Shown in pieces: positions 59,766-64,000 of a DNA stretch of 64,000 nt. Under the pieces are notes generated by a model. It had not been told where the DNA came from and did no database searches. It saw nothing but the letters and a program-made list of their open reading frames with translations. The stretch covers positions 1 to 64,000 of the forward strand of contig NZ_BSSE01000024.1 of assembly GCF_030268965.1 (NCBI RefSeq), written 5' to 3'. Source of the stretch: Microtetraspora sp. NBRC 16547 (lineage in GTDB: Bacteria; Actinomycetota; Actinomycetes; Streptosporangiales; Streptosporangiaceae). A program made the translations under genes and the position numbers. Each line of letters starts with the position of its first letter. Positions within the stretch are counted from its first letter, which is position 1.

Positions 59766-61225
59766 CGGGCCGCCTCCGTGTCGAGAGTCGCCGTGTCGAG
59801 AGTCGCCGTGTCGAGAGTCGCCGTGTCGCGAGTCGCCGTGTCGCGGGTCGCCGTGTCCCGAGTTGCCGTGTCGCGAGTCCCCATGTCGCGAGTTCCCGTG
59901 TTCGGAATCCCCGCGTCCAGATGACGCCTGGCCAATCTGGCCGCGTTGAGTCCGCTGCGCACGGCCGCCTCCATCGTGTCGGGCCAGCCCGTGTCGGTCC
60001 ACGCGCCGGCGAGGAACAGTCCGGGCCACCGGGTGGCGGCCTCGGGGCGGAGCGCGCCGCTGCCAGGACCCTGGCGGAAGGTGGCGCGACGTTCTCTGGT
60101 GACGAAGAAGTCCGTGACCCGGGCCCGTCGTGCGCCGGGGAAGAGCTGTTCCAGCGCCAGGACGAACACGGCCCGGGCCCGCGCGGTGGGCGTGTCGATC
60201 CAGCGGTCGGCGGCCGACACGGAGACCGCGAGGTACTGGCCGTCGCGCAGCCCGGCCACCCGCGTCTTGTCGAACACCCACTGCACCGGCGACCCCACGA
60301 CCGCGGCGAACGGCAGGTCGGTGACCCGCCGGTCGTAGACGACGTGCACGTTGACGATCGGGCTGGCGGACAGGCCGCTCCAGCGCTCCCGGTCCGGCGC
60401 CGCGTCCATCGGGACGAGCCGCGCGGCCTGCTCGTGCGGCGTGGCGACGATCACCGCCGACGCCTTCACCCGCGTGCCGTCCACGACGATCATGGGGCCC
60501 GGTTCGATCGCCGTGACCTTCGCCGACAGCCGTACGACACCGCCGTGCCGGGTGATGGCGGCCTGCGCGGCCGTGCCGTGCAGCTCGCCGAGCGGCACGG
60601 TGGGCACGCCGATGTCGGCCGCGTCCGCCCGGCCGAACAGCGCGGTCTGGAACACCATCGCCGCGGGGCCGAGCGCCGCGTCCCCGGCGCACACGTTCAG
60701 CGCGGCCACCGCGAACAGCTCCCACAGGACGCGCCGCGCGGCGTCGCCCTGCCCGTGTGCGGCCAGCCAGGTCGCGAGGTCCACCCGGTCGAGCGCGGGG
60801 TCGGCCGGGTCGAGCCGCCGCAGGGCGAGCGAGCCGCGCATCGCGCGCAGCCGGTCGGCCGGCGCGAGCAGCGGGTACCGCGCCAGCGCGGGCAGGAGGT
60901 GGAACGGCCCGGGTAGCGCGGACCGGCGCAGCCGCGCCGTCCGGCCGTCCGGGGTGAGCACCCGCACGTCGAACCGGTCCTGCACGTCCACCCGGGACGC
61001 GCCGCCGAGCCGGTCGAGCAGCCCCCGGTAGGCCGTGCAGCAGCGCAGGAACACGTGCTGCCCGTTGTCGACCACGAGGCCGTTGCGCACGAACGAGTGC
61101 GTGGCGCCCCCGAGCCGCGGCCGGGCCTCGTACAGCGTCACCGGGTGGCCGGCCTCCCCGAGCGCCACGGCGGCGGCGATGCCCGCGAGGCCGCCCCCGA
61201 CGATCGCCACCGGAGCCCGCGTCAT
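59762..61225 (-). CDS. hpnE: Hydroxysqualene dehydroxylase HpnE
   Basis: 487 residues from ATG 61225. FAD-binding start VAIVGGGLAGIAAAVALGEAG, then LYEARPRLGGATHSF, DNGQHVFLRCCTAY, and the C-terminal FAD motif GLFLAGAWTDTGWPDTMEAAVRSG. It reduces hydroxysqualene to squalene in the HpnC/D/E route. The last 50 residues (TRDTA/TLDTA units) are encoded by a 15-bp tandem repeat and have no counterpart that I know of in the family. Overlaps hpnD by 4 bp. Confidence 0.93.
   Translation of the reverse strand: MTRAPVAIVGGGLAGIAAAVALGEAGHPVTLYEARPRLGGATHSFVRNGLVVDNGQHVFLRCCTAYRGLLDRLGGASRVDVQDRFDVRVLTPDGRTARLRRSALPGPFHLLPALARYPLLAPADRLRAMRGSLALRRLDPADPALDRVDLATWLAAHGQGDAARRVLWELFAVAALNVCAGDAALGPAAMVFQTALFGRADAADIGVPTVPLGELHGTAAQAAITRHGGVVRLSAKVTAIEPGPMIVVDGTRVKASAVIVATPHEQAARLVPMDAAPDRERWSGLSASPIVNVHVVYDRRVTDLPFAAVVGSPVQWVFDKTRVAGLRDGQYLAVSVSAADRWIDTPTARARAVFVLALEQLFPGARRARVTDFFVTRERRATFRQGPGSGALRPEAATRWPGLFLAGAWTDTGWPDTMEAAVRSGLNAARLARRHLDAGIPNTGTRDMGTRDTATRDTATRDTATRDTATLDTATLDTATLDTEAAR
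59776..59925. repeat. 15-bp tandem repeat, about ten copies, in the 3' end of hpnE
   Basis: The plus-strand unit CCGTGTCGAGAGTCG is repeated in register from 59776 to about 59925. Copies 1-3 are identical, later ones increasingly changed. It encodes the five-residue units TRDTA/TLDTA at the HpnE C-terminus. Being a multiple of three, copy-number change would keep the frame. Confidence 0.92.
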
Positions 61226-62151
61226 CGGCCCGCCCCCGCGAGCGCCCGCGCCGCGACCATGGCTTTCGCCCAGGGCGGCAGCGATAACCGAGCGGACAGC
61301 GCCACGGCGGGGTCTGCCGCGATGCGGTCGAGCAGGCACCGGTAGATCCCGGCCATCGCCGCAGTGCACGCCGCGCTGCGGGTGTCGAGCAGGGGCAGCA
61401 GGCGCATGCCGTCCGCGAACCACTCGCGGGCGCGTACGGCCTCGTAGCGGATGAGTGTGGCGAGCCGGTGCGGCGGATCGGTGAACCGCCCGGCGCCGTC
61501 GAGGGTCAGGGTGCAGCCGAACCGCTCGAGATCCTCGATCGGCAGGTAGATCCGCCCGGCCAGCCGGTCCTCGCGCACGTCTCTGAGGATGTTCGTGATC
61601 TGCAGGGCCACGCCGAGCGCGTCCGCGAGCGGCGTGGCCGCCGCGGGGTCGTCGGTGCCGAAGACGCCGAGCGAGAGCCGCCCGATCGACCCGGCGACGC
61701 ATCGGCAGTACGACAGCAGCTCGTCGAACCGGGCGTACGTCGTGCCGCGCACGTCGGCGGCGCAGCCGTCGATCAGCTCGCCGAACGCGGCGAGCGGCAG
61801 CGGGTAGCGCCGCGCGGCGTCGTGCAACGCGATCAGCACGAGGTCCTCACGGCCGTCACGGTTGTCACGGCCCTCGCCGTCGTCCCGGCCGTCCCGGCCG
61901 TCCCGGCCGTCCCGCTCGCCGCGGAGCTCCGGCGGGCCGTCCAGCGCCTCTCTGGCCGCGGCCAGCTGGGCCAGCCGCTGCCCGACCGGCCCGTGGCCGT
62001 CGGCGATGTCGTCGATCCGCCGGGCGAAGGCGTACACCGCGCTCAGCGCGCGGCGCTTGGGCGCCGGCAGCAGCCGGAGGCCGTAGGAGAAGTTCCGCGC
62101 CTGCCTGCGCATGATCTGTTCGCAGTGTCGGTACGCCTCAGGAACGCCCAC
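61222..62151 (-). CDS. hpnD: Presqualene diphosphate synthase HpnD
   Basis: 309 residues. Trans-isoprenyl synthase fold: NFSYGLRLLPAPKRRALSAVYAFARRIDDIAD with the first Asp motif, LLSYCRCVAGSIGRLSLGVFG, and NILRDVREDRLAGRIYLPIEDLERFG with the second. A short GRD/NRD repeat (about residues 78-103) is inserted in a surface loop. It joins two FPP to presqualene diphosphate. The C-terminal AGIYRCLLDRI fits HpnD better than HpnC. Overlaps the hpnC end by 14 bp. Confidence 0.9.
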   Translation of the reverse strand: MGVPEAYRHCEQIMRRQARNFSYGLRLLPAPKRRALSAVYAFARRIDDIADGHGPVGQRLAQLAAAREALDGPPELRGERDGRDGRDGRDDGEGRDNRDGREDLVLIALHDAARRYPLPLAAFGELIDGCAADVRGTTYARFDELLSYCRCVAGSIGRLSLGVFGTDDPAAATPLADALGVALQITNILRDVREDRLAGRIYLPIEDLERFGCTLTLDGAGRFTDPPHRLATLIRYEAVRAREWFADGMRLLPLLDTRSAACTAAMAGIYRCLLDRIAADPAVALSARLSLPPWAKAMVAARALAGAGR

Positions 62152-62998
62152 GGCTCGCCCCCCTTCTCACCAGGATGCGCAGCCACGCCCGCATCAGGCG
62201 CGTCCCGCGCGGCCGTACGGCGCGGCCGAGAACGTCGTAACCGGCCTGCCGCAGCGCGGCGATCGTGGCGTGGCCCCCGGCGAGGTAGCCCGCGATGGCG
62301 AGCCGGGCCAGGCCGCCCACCGAGGCGACCAGCGGGGCCCCCTCGTTGAGCAGCCGTTCGGCCCGTTCGGTCTGCAGCGCGACCACGTTGCGCAGCCGGC
62401 CGGGGGTGCTCGCCGCGGCGAGGTCGGCGTCGGTGCAGCCGAACCGCCGGAGGTCCTCTTTCGGCAGGTAGATCCGGCCCCGGGCGTAGTCCTCGCCGAC
62501 GTCCTGGCAGTGCTCGATGATCTGCAGCGCCGTGCAGACCCGGTCGGACAGGTCGAGGCGGTCGGGGGCGGCCAGGCCGAACACGTGCAGCACGATGTGC
62601 CCGACCGGGTTGGCGGACAGCTCGCAGTAGCCGAGCAGCTCGTCGAACGTCTTGTACCGGGTGATCGTCTGGTCGCGCCGGTTCGCCTCGACCAGCCGGT
62701 GGAAGGGCTCCGCGGGGATGGAGAACGCCGTGACCGTCTCCTCGAGCTCGCGCACGGCGGGCAGGTACGGCGTCCGACCGGCGTAGAGACGGTGAAGGTC
62801 GGTTTCCACGGTGTCGAGCAGGCGCAGCGGGTCGCCGTTCCCGGGTTCGTCGCCGATGTCGTCCACGAACCGCGCGAAGCCGTACACCGCGAGGAGGTGA
62901 TGACGATAACCGCGGGGCAGCAGCCGGGAAGCGACCGGGAAGTTTTCCCGGCGCGCTTTGAGTGCGACGTCCCGAACGTCGTCTCCCCCCGATGACAT
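62138..62998 (-). CDS. hpnC: Hydroxysqualene synthase HpnC
   Basis: 286 residues from ATG 62998 (ATG 63049 gives 17 more residues; neither has a clear ribosome site). RRENFPVASRLLPRGYRHHLLAVYGFARFVDDIGDE, CELSANPVGHIVLHVFG, then EHCQDVGEDYARGRIYLPKEDLRRFG. It converts presqualene diphosphate to hydroxysqualene. First gene of the hopanoid operon, so the promoter must lie in 62999-63190, an AT-richer gap. Confidence 0.9.
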   Translation of the reverse strand: MSSGGDDVRDVALKARRENFPVASRLLPRGYRHHLLAVYGFARFVDDIGDEPGNGDPLRLLDTVETDLHRLYAGRTPYLPAVRELEETVTAFSIPAEPFHRLVEANRRDQTITRYKTFDELLGYCELSANPVGHIVLHVFGLAAPDRLDLSDRVCTALQIIEHCQDVGEDYARGRIYLPKEDLRRFGCTDADLAAASTPGRLRNVVALQTERAERLLNEGAPLVASVGGLARLAIAGYLAGGHATIAALRQAGYDVLGRAVRPRGTRLMRAWLRILVRRGASRGRS

Positions 62999-63097
62999 AA
63001 ATTGAGGCTGTCCGTCGTGGGCTGGTATAAACACGGACGCCCAGCTCATTGGGGTTTAGCGGACAGGAGCAGGGCGAATATTTTGATATCCGGATGT

Positions 63098-63128
63098 GCC
63101 GCCGAATTTCTGAGAATTCATCGGCGGC
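63098..63128 (-). terminator. Hairpin between deacetylase and hopanoid operon
   Basis: 8-bp arms GCCGCCGA / TCGGCGGC with a shorter AATT/AATT inner pairing, 64 nt past the stop of the 63192 gene. It may end that transcript before the hpn promoter. No U-run. Confidence 0.4.
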
Positions 63129-63191
63129 TATTTGCCGAACGGGCCGTTTAAACCGGGAATCGCGGAAATCGGAGGTCGGTCTTCCGTGTTT

Positions 63192-63938
63192 TCAGCAGAC
63201 GCCGTGGTCCCGCAGGGGCCCGATCAACAGGCCCGCCGAGCGGCAGGCGTCCACCAGCCGGGGCAGGGCGCCGAGCGCCGACCGCCAGGCGCCCGGATCC
63301 GAGGTGTGGTCGGAGTCGTGCAGCAGGAGAGTGGCCCCGCCGCGCAGGCCGGGCGTCATGGCCGCCACCACGGAGTCCGGGGTCGCCGAGCGGGTCCAGT
63401 CCCGGCCCCACACGGTCCACAGCACCGGCCGCAGCCCGCGGAGCCGGGCGGCGATCAGTGTCTCGGCGCTGAGCACGCCGTACGGCGGGCGGTACCACCG
63501 GGGGACCGTCCCGGTCACGGCGGTGACCAGGTCGGCGGCCCGAGCCAGCTCGGCCGCCATGCGTCCCGGGCGGGTGACGAGCGCGTTGTCGTGGTGCCAG
63601 CCGTGCACGGCGATCTCGTGGCCGCACGCGGCGACGCGGCGGCCGAGCGCGGGATGGCGGTCGAGCATCTCGCCGAGCATGAAGAACGTCGCCCGGCAGC
63701 CGAGCCGGTCCAGCTCGTCGAGGAACCGCGGTGTGGATCGCGGGTCGGGGCCGTCGTCGAAGGTCAGCGCGACATGGTCGCCCGCGCCCACGCCCGCGAT
63801 GCCGGGCAGCAGGCGGCGTACGGCGGGCAGCCAGGTCGCGGCGGGGCCGGCATGCAGCAGGGCCAGCCCGGCGAGGCCGGCCAGCGCGGGCGCGATGCGG
63901 CGCGTCCCGCTGTTTTCCCAGGTCGTTTCCCAGGTCAC
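63192..63938 (-). CDS. Polysaccharide deacetylase family protein
   Basis: About 248 residues from GTG 63938 (TTG 63974 is the longest possible start; an in-frame stop lies just beyond). One N-terminal hydrophobic helix (IAPALAGLAGLALLHAGPAA) anchors it. NodB domain: VALTFDDGPDPRSTPRFLDELD, FFMLGEMLDRHP, VHGWHHDN with the His ligands, YRPPYGVLS, then LWTVWGRDWTRS and LLLHDSDH. Likely acts on a cell-envelope glycan. Divergent from the gene starting at 63968. Confidence 0.9.
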   Translation of the reverse strand: MTWETTWENSGTRRIAPALAGLAGLALLHAGPAATWLPAVRRLLPGIAGVGAGDHVALTFDDGPDPRSTPRFLDELDRLGCRATFFMLGEMLDRHPALGRRVAACGHEIAVHGWHHDNALVTRPGRMAAELARAADLVTAVTGTVPRWYRPPYGVLSAETLIAARLRGLRPVLWTVWGRDWTRSATPDSVVAAMTPGLRGGATLLLHDSDHTSDPGAWRSALGALPRLVDACRSAGLLIGPLRDHGVC

Positions 63939-63967
63939 TCCGTCAAGTGTGCGGGAGAGGTGCGGCG

Positions 63968-64000
63968 ATGCCAACGCGGCGCACGGTCCTGATCCTCAGC
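63968..64000 (+). CDS. Start of a gene cut by the window end
   Basis: ATG 63968 with GGGAGAGG at a good distance opens MPTRRTVLILS, cut after 11 codons. The VLILS start recalls MGDG-synthase-like glycosyltransferases, but this is too short to support a function. Confidence 0.4.
   Translation, partial: MPTRRTVLILS

Overview
This is a GC-rich chromosomal window from an actinobacterium, most likely a member of the Streptosporangiales or a relative. The signs are the codon use, frequent GTG starts, many 4-bp ATGA or GTGA gene overlaps, a DUF574-type methyltransferase, a SigE-type sigma factor, a hopanoid operon and DevR/DosR-like operators. The genus assignment is inference. No rRNA is present. 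There is one complete tRNA, tRNA-Ser(GCT).

Layout. 0-11 kb: the frameshifted tail of a tyrosine recombinase, a large secreted metallophosphatase, a truncated hydrolase, an Aer-like PAS protein, a PRC-barrel protein, a hydrolase, a GNAT enzyme, a permease pair (DUF318 plus TIGR03943-like) and a NUDIX-NYN fusion. 11-15.5 kb: a secreted M15-type peptidase, then a four-gene overlapping operon with an Lgt paralogue, two small membrane proteins and a radical SAM protein resembling the MJ0619/tetraether-synthase group. 15.5-17.3 kb: a complete IS200/IS605 element with tnpA, tnpB and both end hairpins. 17.5-22.6 kb: an AAA ATPase, a MauE-like protein with a cysteine-rich partner, a sigma factor, and a MarR/YceI divergent pair.

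22.8-31.4 kb is an accessory region starting at tRNA-Ser. It holds four pieces of one tyrosine integrase, IS3 and IS5-like transposase remnants, MFS and higB remnants next to a surviving higA-like gene, a 3' tRNA fragment, a split repeat pair, an orphan copy of the IS605 right end, and a few intact small genes.

31.5-40 kb is ordinary chromosome: NUDIX/DUF4916, a TIMP-like secreted protein, DUF574 methyltransferase, polysaccharide deacetylase, CDF metal exporter, glycerophosphodiesterase and zinc alcohol dehydrogenase. 39.7-50.5 kb looks like a low-oxygen/dormancy locus: two PPOX-fold proteins, DoxX, a DevS-like GAF kinase, phosphoketolase, acetate kinase, a tandem Usp protein and cytochrome bd oxidase (cydAB). 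Three divergent promoters there carry GGGAC-N4-GTCCC-type sites.

50.6-54.3 kb: a NERD-pseudokinase, an internally deleted nucleoside-kinase pseudogene, a lipoprotein deacetylase and an SDR. 54.3-63 kb: a compact minus-strand hopanoid operon in the order hpnC, hpnD, hpnE, polyprenyl synthase, shc, hpnG-ispH fusion, hpnH. It runs from FPP and squalene synthesis to hopene and adenosylhopane, and it supplies its own IspH domain. The window ends with another polysaccharide deacetylase and the first codons of a divergent gene.
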